Below are positions 28,578 to 36,290 of a DNA stretch of 64,000 nucleotides, one piece after another; positions within the stretch are counted from its first letter, which is position 1; the number at the start of each line of letters is the position of its first letter. A model generated the notes under the pieces. It did no database searches, was not told the DNA's origin, and was given only the letters and a program-made list of their open reading frames with translations. Position numbers and translations under genes: made by a program. The DNA comes from Spirosoma endbachense (GTDB taxonomy: Bacteria > Bacteroidota > Bacteroidia > Cytophagales > Spirosomataceae): NCBI RefSeq assembly GCF_010233585.1, contig NZ_CP045997.1:2270692-2334691 (forward strand), given 5' to 3'.

Positions 28578-29561
28578 TTACTCTAATAATCTTTTCAGTT
28601 CCTCTTCATTTGGAAGATACAACAGGTATTTGCTGGCAAAAATCTGTTTGTTGTCTTTAGGCAGGGTGATCTCTACTATGGCGTCTTTTTTGTCTTTGCA
28701 AAGGATGATACCAATAGTGGGCAATTCATCTTCTGTCTTAACGTACCGGTCGTAGTAATTCACATACATTTGCATCTGGCCTAAATCCTGATGTTTGAGT
28801 TTGCCGATTTTAAGGTCGATTAGCACAAAACACCTTAGTAAACGATTATAAAACACCAGATCTACCCGAAAATGCTCTTCCTCAAACGTGAATCGTACCT
28901 GTCGTCCTACAAACGTGAAGCCTTTGCCTAATTCCAATAAGAAATGTTCGAGCCTATCGATCAATGCTTGCTCTAATTGCGATTCGGAGTAAGTGCTTTG
29001 TTCGCTCATGTTCAAAAACTCAAGAACATAAGGGTCTTTGATCGCGTCCAGCGGTTTTTCTAATATTTGTCCGGTGAGCGCTAGGTCTTTTACCTTGTTT
29101 TTGTCTTTGGAGACGAGCAGCCTTTGGAATAATCCGGAGTTGATTTGCCTTTCCAGCTCACGCACGCTCCATTGGTTGTTTTCAGTTTCTATCTGGTAAA
29201 AGCTTCGTTCATCTTCGTTGTCGATACGCATCAAATGGATGTAATGCGTCCAGCTGAGACTTTGCGAAATCACCGATTTCGCATTCTTATAAGTGATATA
29301 AAACTTACGAATCAGTTCAAGATTTCTCCTCGAAAAACCCTTCCCAAATTCAGCATTAAGGTGTTTGGACAATTCGGTTAAAACATACGAGCCATAATCT
29401 GTCGTATGCTGGCCATGCTGTTCCTGCTCCACAATCTGTTCCCCCATTTCAAAATAGGTCTGGACCATAATGTGGTTGACCTGTTTGACAATGCCAGTTT
29501 GCGCCTTTAGCAGTAACTGTCTGATACTTTCAAAAAAGGATTTGTCGATTTGTATATTCAC
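28578..29561 (-). CDS. PDDEXK nuclease, DUF1016/YhcG-like
   Basis: The protein has 327 residues with a GTG start at 29559-29561. The N-terminal DUF1016_N-like helical region (SIRQLLLKAQTGIVKQVNHI, GSYVLTELSKHLNAEFGKGF, QSLSWTHYIHLMRI) is followed by a C-terminal PDDEXK core: FRVDLVFYNRLLRCFVLIDL then K-I-G, giving the D...D-x-K catalytic pattern. The family is common in bacteria, sometimes near type I restriction loci, and its role is not settled. Its stop codon (28578-28580) lies only 2 nt from repeat A. It has no obvious partner gene here. Confidence 0.85.
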   Translation of the reverse strand: MNIQIDKSFFESIRQLLLKAQTGIVKQVNHIMVQTYFEMGEQIVEQEQHGQHTTDYGSYVLTELSKHLNAEFGKGFSRRNLELIRKFYITYKNAKSVISQSLSWTHYIHLMRIDNEDERSFYQIETENNQWSVRELERQINSGLFQRLLVSKDKNKVKDLALTGQILEKPLDAIKDPYVLEFLNMSEQSTYSESQLEQALIDRLEHFLLELGKGFTFVGRQVRFTFEEEHFRVDLVFYNRLLRCFVLIDLKIGKLKHQDLGQMQMYVNYYDRYVKTEDELPTIGIILCKDKKDAIVEITLPKDNKQIFASKYLLYLPNEEELKRLLE

Positions 29562-29668
29562 TCACAATTCGAATTATGCGCTATTCGCTGGATTAAAGCG
29601 TTTGTCGTTGTCAATCTGCGTATTGTTTTGTTATACTATTGCCATAACATGCCAATTGACGCAATTTA

Positions 29669-29699
29669 AGTACAAAATGCGCATTACGAAATTTGTACT
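29669..29699 (-). promoter_or_regulatory. 8-bp inverted repeat in the nuclease upstream region
   Basis: AGTACAAA (29669-29676) and its complement TTTGTACT (29692-29699) are separated by 15 nt, about 108-138 nt before the GTG start. Possible operator for a self-regulated gene, or one end of the insert, which begins 19 nt further. No direct evidence for either. Confidence 0.35.
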
Positions 29700-29717
29700 A
29701 CTCGGCAATATTACCCT

Positions 29718-29837
29718 GTCAAGGGTTCAGCCGGTCTAGCCGCAGGATGTAATCAACCTGGTCGTCGAAGTGGCGACCCTTACGTAGCGAACCGGCTTTA
29801 GGATCGTAAATCCAGATGTAGTTGCCACCTGAGTTGG
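29718..29837. repeat. 120-bp direct repeat, copy B (3' end of intact DUF4374 gene)
   Basis: This is the exact partner of 28457-28576. It consists of one base beyond the stop codon plus the last 119 nt of the DUF4374 gene 29719-30939. Outside the repeat the two copies diverge at once on both sides. Confidence 0.9.
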
Positions 29838-30939
29838 GGTTGACAGCAATATAGACCAATCCCTTTTCAACCAGGATGCAATTGCGGGCCGTTCCTTTAT
29901 CGAGCGGGAGATCAAGACGGACCGTCGTTTGTTTGGCCAGATCGAGTACGTAAAAATCGAAATGCGGAACCAGGTAATGATCCTGCATCCCCTTAAAAAG
30001 GCCTTTCCGTTCGGTACGGACAATCGCTTTGTTATTCCCGATGTACCAGAATCCGTAACCGTGGTTATGAATGGGTGAAGCTGAGAGATTGAAAAAGTAA
30101 TCTGGATCGAGTGCTCCGTCTGCCTTATTGATGCGAAAAATGCCGGTCGGCTTTAACGCATTGTTGCCCAACGCAATACCCGGACAGGAAATAAAATAGA
30201 AATCACCCTTCTCGTCCGTAAAGAAATGTGACTGACGCGTATTGACGCCACCAGGGTAGGTCGAGCGGGTATCGGTAAAGGTGCGGATGGTTTTTAGACC
30301 GGGATAGGTTAACTCGGCTACGTACAACGTATCACTGGTGGTGTAGCGGTTTAAGTCGGATTTGTGATAGGTATACCCCAAATACAGGTTGCCGTTCAAA
30401 AACGTAGAGAAACCAATAGACATGGAGTTAAACCCGTTCGCTGGAGCCGGAAGGTCAATCACTCCCTCCATAGCCTTCATCGGATCAAAGGTAATTTTAG
30501 CGTACCGTGCTTTCGAATGTTGGGAGTCGTGCCCCATGATCAGTAGCGTGTCGCCGAGCCAGTTGTAGTTGTCAACACTCCAGGTACCCGTTAACTGAAT
30601 CGAGTCAGTTTGGGCGTACTGCTTGTTTATAATCGTGTTCCGTACGAATTGGCCGTTCTTCCAGCTGAGTCGGTAGTAGCTGTTGTTATGAACAATCAGT
30701 TCATAAAAAATTCGGGAAGGAGTTACTCGGGCGCCCTGAGCGATAGGGTCGATATGGCCAGAGTCAATCGTATCGGTTTGAACGATATACTCCGTTCCAT
30801 CCTTCATCATTACATAAAGGCTGTATTTTTTCTTTGCATTCCGCTCATCACCAGCTCTTTCTGGCGTACAGGTAATGATTTGACTTAAGCCAAAAAAAAG
30901 TAATACTGTAACGAAACAGTTCCTGGAAAACTCATTCAT
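29719..30939 (-). CDS. Second DUF4374 lipoprotein, XusB-like paralogue
   Basis: The protein has 406 residues. The signal peptide ends in a lipobox-like I-I-T-C (Cys about 24) followed by T-P-E-R. The beta-propeller-like body is alignable with the 24722 protein (GFNSMSIGFSTFLNGNLYLG versus GFDTYSMGFAEYRAGKLFLG; YIWIYDPKAGSLRKG versus YIWEYDPTADKLTQG). It probably binds a siderophore at the cell surface. It follows the FecR-like gene by 9 nt. Its last 119 nt are duplicated beyond the nuclease insert, so the protein sequence is unbroken. Confidence 0.85.
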   Translation of the reverse strand: MNEFSRNCFVTVLLFFGLSQIITCTPERAGDERNAKKKYSLYVMMKDGTEYIVQTDTIDSGHIDPIAQGARVTPSRIFYELIVHNNSYYRLSWKNGQFVRNTIINKQYAQTDSIQLTGTWSVDNYNWLGDTLLIMGHDSQHSKARYAKITFDPMKAMEGVIDLPAPANGFNSMSIGFSTFLNGNLYLGYTYHKSDLNRYTTSDTLYVAELTYPGLKTIRTFTDTRSTYPGGVNTRQSHFFTDEKGDFYFISCPGIALGNNALKPTGIFRINKADGALDPDYFFNLSASPIHNHGYGFWYIGNNKAIVRTERKGLFKGMQDHYLVPHFDFYVLDLAKQTTVRLDLPLDKGTARNCILVEKGLVYIAVNPNSGGNYIWIYDPKAGSLRKGRHFDDQVDYILRLDRLNP

Positions 30940-30948
30940 ACCCTCTTC

Positions 30949-31620
30949 TCAGATATTGAACTGCCGCATAAGGTGACGCTGCATCAAAGGTGGCAGACCG
31001 GAGAGAGAACCTTGTGAAAGGATAATGACCTCGTTGTCATTGGATGAATTGCCGTAGTTCAGCGCAATGTAATTCTGGCCTTTTTTTAAGGTCATTTTCT
31101 CGATTGCTTTGTCGGGTCGGGTGCAGCTACCCTGGATTGTTAGTTCAAGATCGCGTTTGGGGTTGATCATCACGGCACCGCAAAATTCAATACGTCCCGT
31201 TTCATTGTTGATTTCAACATTGCTTTTGGGGCCAATAGATAGCGAATAGGCGCTTTCCTGAAGGTCTTGATTGGTGGTTGCCGATACGTTATTGACGACA
31301 ATCACACCGGAATCAGTAGCCTGATTTTTAACGAAATAAGCGCTAAGCCCGGCCAGCGCAAGCAGGAGAATAGCAGCGGCCTGCCGCCAGAATGGACTGA
31401 AAAAAAACTGCACAGTGGGTTTTCGCCGGGAGGGAAGCACCGTCGATATTTCTTCCCACATATCGTCCTGAATCCTGGTCTTGCTTTCGCCGAAGGGAAA
31501 CGGTAACGTAGGTTCGGTGGTGAATTCATCATCGAAAAGCCAGGCCTCTACCGCCTTAATTTCTTCGGGAGAACAGTGGCCGTTGTGGTATTTTTCGATA
31601 AGTTCCTTACTAATCTTCAT
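30949..31620 (-). CDS. FecR-like anti-sigma/sensor protein, short
   Basis: The protein has 223 residues. The N-terminal cytoplasmic part (KISKELIEKYHNGHCSPEEI, then K-A-V-E-A-W-L) is the usual start of Bacteroidetes FecR proteins. One transmembrane helix follows (QAAAILLLALAGLSAYFV, about 90-107), then a periplasmic beta-rich part of about 110 residues. Typical FecR proteins are 300-350 residues with a FecR plus DUF4974 domain, so this one lacks the usual C-terminal portion. It pairs with the sigma factor upstream, 77 nt away. It senses receptor occupancy in the classical model. Confidence 0.75.
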   Translation of the reverse strand: MKISKELIEKYHNGHCSPEEIKAVEAWLFDDEFTTEPTLPFPFGESKTRIQDDMWEEISTVLPSRRKPTVQFFFSPFWRQAAAILLLALAGLSAYFVKNQATDSGVIVVNNVSATTNQDLQESAYSLSIGPKSNVEINNETGRIEFCGAVMINPKRDLELTIQGSCTRPDKAIEKMTLKKGQNYIALNYGNSSNDNEVIILSQGSLSGLPPLMQRHLMRQFNI

Positions 31621-31697
31621 GAATGCGCTTTCGGCAAAATAGCTGCTTTAAGTAAAAGTAGCACAAATCAGGAACAACCGTAAGTCGTGGAGATAAA

Positions 31698-32237
31698 CTA
31701 GATGAAGTATTCAGAAAGATTAGTTTTCAGCGTTGCCAGGGCGCGGGTAATGTGGTACTCGACGGCCCGTTCCGAAATCAAAAGCATTGAAGCGATTTCC
31801 TTATTGGATAATCCCTGCTCGCGGCTCATTTTAAACACATTCTGACACTGGGCGGGTAAAGTATCAACAAGATGACTGACCTTTTCTTTCAAGCTATTAT
31901 AGAGTACCTCGTTTTCGGTACTATTAGCAGCTGCACACTCATAAGCCACTGATTTTGCCGTGTGTTCCTGCCGAATCTTACTGTTTCGCAGGTATTCAAA
32001 AACCTTGAACTTAGCCGAGCGAAGTAAATACCGTTCTACCGATGTTGTGATTTCCAGCTCATCGCGCCGTTCCCAAAGCGACTTGAAAATATCCTGCACC
32101 ATTCCTTTGGCAGCTTCAACATCGCGTAAATTACTGTAACAAACGTTAAACACCTGCTCCCAATACTGCAAATACATCTCCCGAAACGATTGTTCATCGA
32201 TTCTAATAGGATTGGTACAAAGTATCTTTTCAGGCAT
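31698..32237 (-). CDS. ECF sigma factor, FecI-like
   Basis: The protein has 179 residues from the ATG at 32237 (MPEKILCTNPIRIDEQSF); the frame is open 11 codons further upstream. Region 2 (YWEQVFNVCYSNLRDVEAAK, Q-D-I-F-K-S-L-W) and region 4 (LPAQCQNVFKMSREQGLSNK, then EIASMLLISERAVEYHI) are both present. It heads the operon FecI-like, FecR-like, DUF4374, [nuclease], TBDR, DUF4374, PepSY, OM receptor. It presumably drives that operon once a siderophore occupies the receptor. Site 3 lies 40 nt upstream. Confidence 0.9.
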   Translation of the reverse strand: MPEKILCTNPIRIDEQSFREMYLQYWEQVFNVCYSNLRDVEAAKGMVQDIFKSLWERRDELEITTSVERYLLRSAKFKVFEYLRNSKIRQEHTAKSVAYECAAANSTENEVLYNSLKEKVSHLVDTLPAQCQNVFKMSREQGLSNKEIASMLLISERAVEYHITRALATLKTNLSEYFI

Positions 32238-32277
32238 ACAACTAGAGAATGCGCAAAGATAATCTGCCACAATTGTT

Positions 32278-32300
32278 TTATGTAGAATAATTCTAAATAA
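32278..32300 (-). promoter_or_regulatory. Candidate Fur-type operator (site 3)
   Basis: This is the best of the three palindromes: 10-nt arms TTATGTAGAA and TTCTAAATAA match at 9 of 10 when one is reversed and complemented, around TAA. It lies 40 nt upstream of the FecI-like start. The presence of the same motif before two receptor genes supports iron control. Confidence 0.6.
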
Positions 32301-32633
32301 ATTCTTATCAACTCATTAATGTCCTGGTTGCCGGCATACCAGGACGTTTTGAAATTGGCCAGGACTTTAATTGTATGCTTCTGAGTCAGGTTTTAAATTT
32401 CTTTTGCATCGGCAAACGTAGTAGTCAGTGGTTTTCCATCATTACGTTTGTTTTTCTAGGTGTGCAGGCACTTACAATGTGATGTGTCATTGTCCAAAAG
32501 AAGAAACAGCATCCAGAGTCAAAGAAGGCGATATGATTTTAACATGCCTTTGTATATTGTGGATAAACTCGAAAATTTGGGCGAGTCTATCCTGATTATT
32601 TAGAAAAATCAACCATGATGTGCTTCTAAATCT
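32301..32633. other. Intergenic region upstream of the sigma factor
   Basis: It holds one hairpin at 32321-32345 (GTCCTGGT / ACCAGGAC, 9-nt loop) and otherwise nothing recognised. It probably contains the promoter of the minus-strand FecI-like operon. Confidence 0.4.
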
Positions 32634-33116
32634 GGATCAATTCAAAAACTTGTGGGGCATTGTTTTTTTAGGTTTGTGCGTTTCCACTAGTTTTAGAGAG
32701 TTTCTTGCCCATCATTAGTTTCTGTTACCCGAGTTTATTCTGGAGAATTTGAATTGACTTCTATCGATCGGTAGGATGCTGTCTTGTTAGATACATATTG
32801 AGGAGAAAAATACCGATCACGACAAATCCCCATAAGAAGAATCTACTCTCCAAAGGCTTCTTTTCCACCAGTATGGTTCACGCTTTTCCACTCCGAGGCC
32901 ACCAGGTTTTCTTCACATTAATCGTCGTCGATGGCCACCGTGGCGCGGCTCAATACCCAAACCGGCAAAGTCGTTTATCGAGACTGGACCCATGTTTCTG
33001 ATGGGGCGCGGATGATCAGCGAGTTCCCCGCTTTTTTAAAAGCCATCAGCAGCATCGGCTGTCCGACAATACCAATCCGACTAGCATCTGATCCATTGGC
33101 GGATTTTATGGGGTAG
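32634..33116 (+). mobile_element. Second ISAon1-like remnant (left end and N-terminal ORF only)
   Basis: The left end at 32634 (GGATCAATTC, then AAAACTTGTGG) matches the terminal repeat of the element at 171. The following leader (TTTTAGGTTTGTG-type) and coding pieces (NLLSKGFFSTSMVH in one frame, T-G-K-V-V-Y-R-D-W-T and GARMISEFPAFLKAIS in another) correspond to the ISAon1 N-terminal-region protein. Multiple frameshifts and stops occur, and no transposase ORF or right end was found. Confidence 0.65.
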
Positions 33117-33855
33117 ATTGCCGTGATTAATGCCTAATTGAAATATGTTGACCGAAACAGCAGCATTCGTATTCCGCTTATCCAGGTTGTACCAATTCCC
33201 GTTCCTTATGTCGGCTTTTAGGACGACATTGGTCGCCAGGCTCTTGAAGACCGAAAATATTTCCACCAAGAATTCAGGAAACATTTCGGCGTTAATCCCA
33301 GTGAGTATTGCAGCAAAGTAATGAACGCAACGAATTGTCAGTAATATAAACTGGATTTCCTACCTCGCGATCAGCTCCGTTTGGCGATATTTACTCAAAT
33401 CTTACCCGCGAACGACTTCTGAATAAGTCCCAGTCTGGGCGTGAATAGTTAATGAATCTTGTGGCTTTTTATCCAGAGTGAAGTTTAGGTAAAGGGTGTG
33501 GGCAAATTGAATGAGTCGTATTATTTTTCAAACTTATCCCTTTCGCCCTACGACCTCTAGCCAATGTCTCCCACTTCCGGGTTGATGGAAAGTTCGCCCT
33601 ATCCGTTAGCCCAGATCAAAAGGCCCCTTTTATAACCTTCCCCTAAAATTTTAACGGCTTTATCACTGGACTTATCCGCCAAATCAGTTTTTAAGAAAAT
33701 TATTTCTCAATAACATACAATTTTAGGTTCTTAGCGTTATAATTGTATGTAAAACAATAATTGCCTTAACAAGTATATTAGTTCATCAATAAACAAACGA
33801 CTTGCTGCGCTCAGCTGACCAGTTACCAGCCAAGCGGTGCGGTTTGCCAGACCCT
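33117..33855. other. Intergenic region, possibly decayed genes, not identified
   Basis: Minus-strand frames contain short protein-like runs separated by stops (for example DKSSDKAVKILGEGYKRGLL at about 33605-33680, and a stretch reading LGLTPKCFLNS at about 33260-33300). I could not assign either to a family. The 3' part must hold the promoter of the aromatic-catabolism cluster. Confidence 0.3.
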
Positions 33856-35046
33856 ATGCCATTCTATCATACGCTCGGCCAGATTCCCCCTAAACGGCAT
33901 ACGCAGTTTGAGAAAACTGCCCCGTCTGGAAGCTCTTCGGGGTTTTATTACGAGCAATTGTTCGGTACGATAGGTTTCGAGGGAATGTCGTCACTGTTGT
34001 ATCACGTTCATCGGCCAACGATGGTTCGTGAAATGCTCGACAGCGTCGATGTCACCCCAAAAGTTGCAGTGGGGAAAAATATGCTGTCGCGCAAACTGAT
34101 TGGCTTTAAGATTGAACCCGCTAATGATTTTCTGGATAGCCGGGTTCCCCTGCTGATCAACAATGACCTGATTTTCGGCCTGGCAGCGCCCCGACAGTCG
34201 ATGACAGACTACTTCTACAAAAACGCCGATTCCGACGAAATGCTGTTCGTGCATCGGGGATCAGGAAAACTCCGGACTCTATTTGGCTCAATCCCATTCC
34301 AATACGGTGACTACCTGGTTATTCCGCGCGGAACCATTTACCAGATCGAATTTGATACAGCAGATCTTGAACAGCATCAGCCCAGGCTGCTGTATGTTGA
34401 ATCTCATTCCCCGATTTATACGCCTAAACGATACCGAAACCAATTCGGGCAATTGCTCGAACATTCGCCTTTCTGCGAGCGCGATATCGTTCGGCCAGCC
34501 AACCTGGAAACACATGACGAAACGGGCGATTTCCTGATAAAAATCAAAAAACAAGGTTCGCTTCACTCGCTGGTTTACGCCAGCCATCCGTTCGATGTCG
34601 TGGGATGGGATGGTTATAACTTTCCGTATAGTTTTTCTATGTTAAATTTTGAACCCATAACGGGCCGCGTACATCAGCCACCGCCTGTGCATCAAACGTT
34701 TCAGACCGATTCGTTCGTGGTTTGCTCGTTCGTTCCGCGTCTGTACGATTATCACCCAAAGGCTATTCCGGCCCCCTACAACCACTCCAATATTGACTCC
34801 GATGAAGTCATTTATTACGTGGATGGCGATTTTATGTCGCGCAACGACATCGCACCGGGTCACATTACGCTACATCCGGGCGGTATTCCACACGGACCAG
34901 CGCCGGGAGCCATGGAACGCAGCATCGGCAAGAAAGAAACGCAGGAATACGCCGTTATGGTCGACACATTTCGCCCGTTGATGCTCACCGAACAGGCGAT
35001 GAAACTTGATGACGGGACCTATTATAAATCATGGCTGGACCTGTAG
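33856..35046 (+). CDS. hmgA: Homogentisate 1,2-dioxygenase
   Basis: The protein has 396 residues from the ATG at 33856 (MPFYHTLGQIPPKRH); a TTG start at 33802 is in frame but unlikely. It opens the ring of homogentisate to maleylacetoacetate using Fe2+. The cupin-like fold shows the expected features FVHRGSGKLRTLFG and YGDYLVIPRGTIYQIE in the first half. The iron-site half has S-D-E-V-I-Y-Y-V and HITLHPGGIPHGPAPGA (His/Glu ligands). It is the first gene of the Phe/Tyr degradation cluster, 13 nt before hppD. Confidence 0.93.
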   Translation: MPFYHTLGQIPPKRHTQFEKTAPSGSSSGFYYEQLFGTIGFEGMSSLLYHVHRPTMVREMLDSVDVTPKVAVGKNMLSRKLIGFKIEPANDFLDSRVPLLINNDLIFGLAAPRQSMTDYFYKNADSDEMLFVHRGSGKLRTLFGSIPFQYGDYLVIPRGTIYQIEFDTADLEQHQPRLLYVESHSPIYTPKRYRNQFGQLLEHSPFCERDIVRPANLETHDETGDFLIKIKKQGSLHSLVYASHPFDVVGWDGYNFPYSFSMLNFEPITGRVHQPPPVHQTFQTDSFVVCSFVPRLYDYHPKAIPAPYNHSNIDSDEVIYYVDGDFMSRNDIAPGHITLHPGGIPHGPAPGAMERSIGKKETQEYAVMVDTFRPLMLTEQAMKLDDGTYYKSWLDL

Positions 35047-35059
35047 CGACGCCACCGGT

Positions 35060-36205
35060 ATGACACATCAATCAACAAAGACAATGGAAGCAGTAGAAAC
35101 TCTAGTACCTCAAACAACCGACTTTCTGCCACTCAACGGGACCGATTATATTGAACTCTATGTTGGCAACGCCCGTCAGTCTGCACACTATTTTCAGACA
35201 GCGTTCGGCTTTCAGCCCGTTGCCCATGCAGGGCTATCAACGGGTCTGAAAGATCGGGAATCCTTTGTATTGCAACAGGATAGAATCCGGCTTGTTCTAA
35301 CGTCTCCTTTGCACGGCAATACTCCAATAGGAACACATCTGGACCAACATGGCGATGGCGTTCGTGTGGTTGCCTTATGGGTCGATGATGCGACCAGTGC
35401 TTTCGAAGCAACCGTTCAGCGGGGGGCCAGAGCGTTTATGGAGCCAACCCGCGAACAGGATGCCCACGGGTATGTGGTGCGGTCGGGTATTCATGCCTAT
35501 GGAGACACGATCCATGTGTTCGTGGAACGGAATGACTATAAAGGCGTATTTCTGCCCGGTTATGAATCCTGGACTCCCGATTACCATCCAGCTAATGTCG
35601 GGTTAAAATACGTAGACCATATGGTTGGGAACGTCGGCTGGAATGAAATGAATGTCTGGATGAACTTTTACCATGATGTAATGGGCTTTCAGCAACTTGT
35701 TTCGTTCGATGACAAAGACATTTCAACGGATTACACAGCCCTCATGAGCAAGGTCATGAGCAATGGCAACGGGCGCGTGAAATTCCCGATCAATGAACCA
35801 GCCGAAGGCAAGAAGAAATCCCAGATCGAGGAGTATCTGGATTTTTATGGCGGACCGGGTATTCAGCATATCGCCGTAGCAACCGACAACATTGTTGAGA
35901 CCGTCATGGCGCTGCACGATCGTGGAGTTGAATTTCTGACCGTTCCCGATGCCTACTACGACCATCTGGCCGAACGGGTAGGCCCTATCGACGAAGAAAT
36001 CAGCCGGTTACGATCGTTGGGAATTCTGGTTGACCGAGACGACGAGGGTTATTTGCTCCAGATATTCACGAAGCCGGTTTGTCCCCGTCCTACCTTATTC
36101 TTTGAGATCATTCAGCGGAAAGGAGCCCGATCATTCGGAAAGGGCAATTTCAAAGCGCTGTTTGAAGCCATCGAGCGCGAACAGGCCATGCGGGGAACGT
36201 TGTAA
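35060..36205 (+). CDS. hppD: 4-Hydroxyphenylpyruvate dioxygenase
   Basis: The protein has 381 residues from the ATG at 35060 (MTHQSTKTMEAV); another ATG at 35084 is possible. It converts 4-hydroxyphenylpyruvate to homogentisate. Two vicinal-oxygen-chelate domains are visible, with the iron ligands in V-D-H-M-V-G-N-V, Q-H-I-A-V-A-T and FFEIIQRKG. The C-terminal block G-A-R-S-F-G-K-G-N-F-K-A-L-F-E-A-I-E is typical of the family. It supplies the substrate for hmgA just upstream. Confidence 0.95.
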   Translation: MTHQSTKTMEAVETLVPQTTDFLPLNGTDYIELYVGNARQSAHYFQTAFGFQPVAHAGLSTGLKDRESFVLQQDRIRLVLTSPLHGNTPIGTHLDQHGDGVRVVALWVDDATSAFEATVQRGARAFMEPTREQDAHGYVVRSGIHAYGDTIHVFVERNDYKGVFLPGYESWTPDYHPANVGLKYVDHMVGNVGWNEMNVWMNFYHDVMGFQQLVSFDDKDISTDYTALMSKVMSNGNGRVKFPINEPAEGKKKSQIEEYLDFYGGPGIQHIAVATDNIVETVMALHDRGVEFLTVPDAYYDHLAERVGPIDEEISRLRSLGILVDRDDEGYLLQIFTKPVCPRPTLFFEIIQRKGARSFGKGNFKALFEAIEREQAMRGTL

Positions 36206-36220
36206 CTAATGTTGAATGGT

Positions 36221-36287
36221 TGAGTGATTGAATGATCGAGTAGGCCTAATCACTCAATCATTTAATCATTCAATCAATTAATCACTC
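36221..36287. repeat. Short repetitive inverted repeats between hppD and phhA
   Basis: TGAGTGATT (36221-36229) can pair with AATCACTCA at 36248-36256 or with the same sequence at about 36278-36286. The region is built of ATCATTCAATCA-like units. It may form alternative hairpins in the operon mRNA. Confidence 0.4.
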
Positions 36288-36290
36288 ACC

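Larger units (their letters stand above)
28577..29717 (-). mobile_element. Candidate single-gene mobile element carrying a PDDEXK nuclease
   Basis: This 1,141-bp insert lies between two perfect 120-bp direct repeats (A 28457-28576, B 29718-29837) and contains only the DUF1016-type gene and about 156 bp of 5' region. No transposase, integrase or terminal inverted repeat is seen. It is visibly more AT-rich than the flanking iron genes. Removing one repeat plus the insert restores a simple gene order of DUF4374 gene then receptor gene. Mobility is inferred from this structure, not shown. Confidence 0.6.

Noticed and set aside
28577..29717. Reading the nuclease insert as a classical transposon
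   Set aside because: No transposase or paired terminal inverted repeats were found, and the 120-bp duplication is far too long for transposon target duplication.
33081..33284. Minus-strand frame of 67 codons near the IS remnant
   Set aside because: It overlaps the end of the IS remnant, has no family-like pattern, and nearby frames contain stops.
36221..36287. CRISPR-like short repeats between hppD and phhA
   Set aside because: The units are short, degenerate and without spacers. They only form alternative hairpins.
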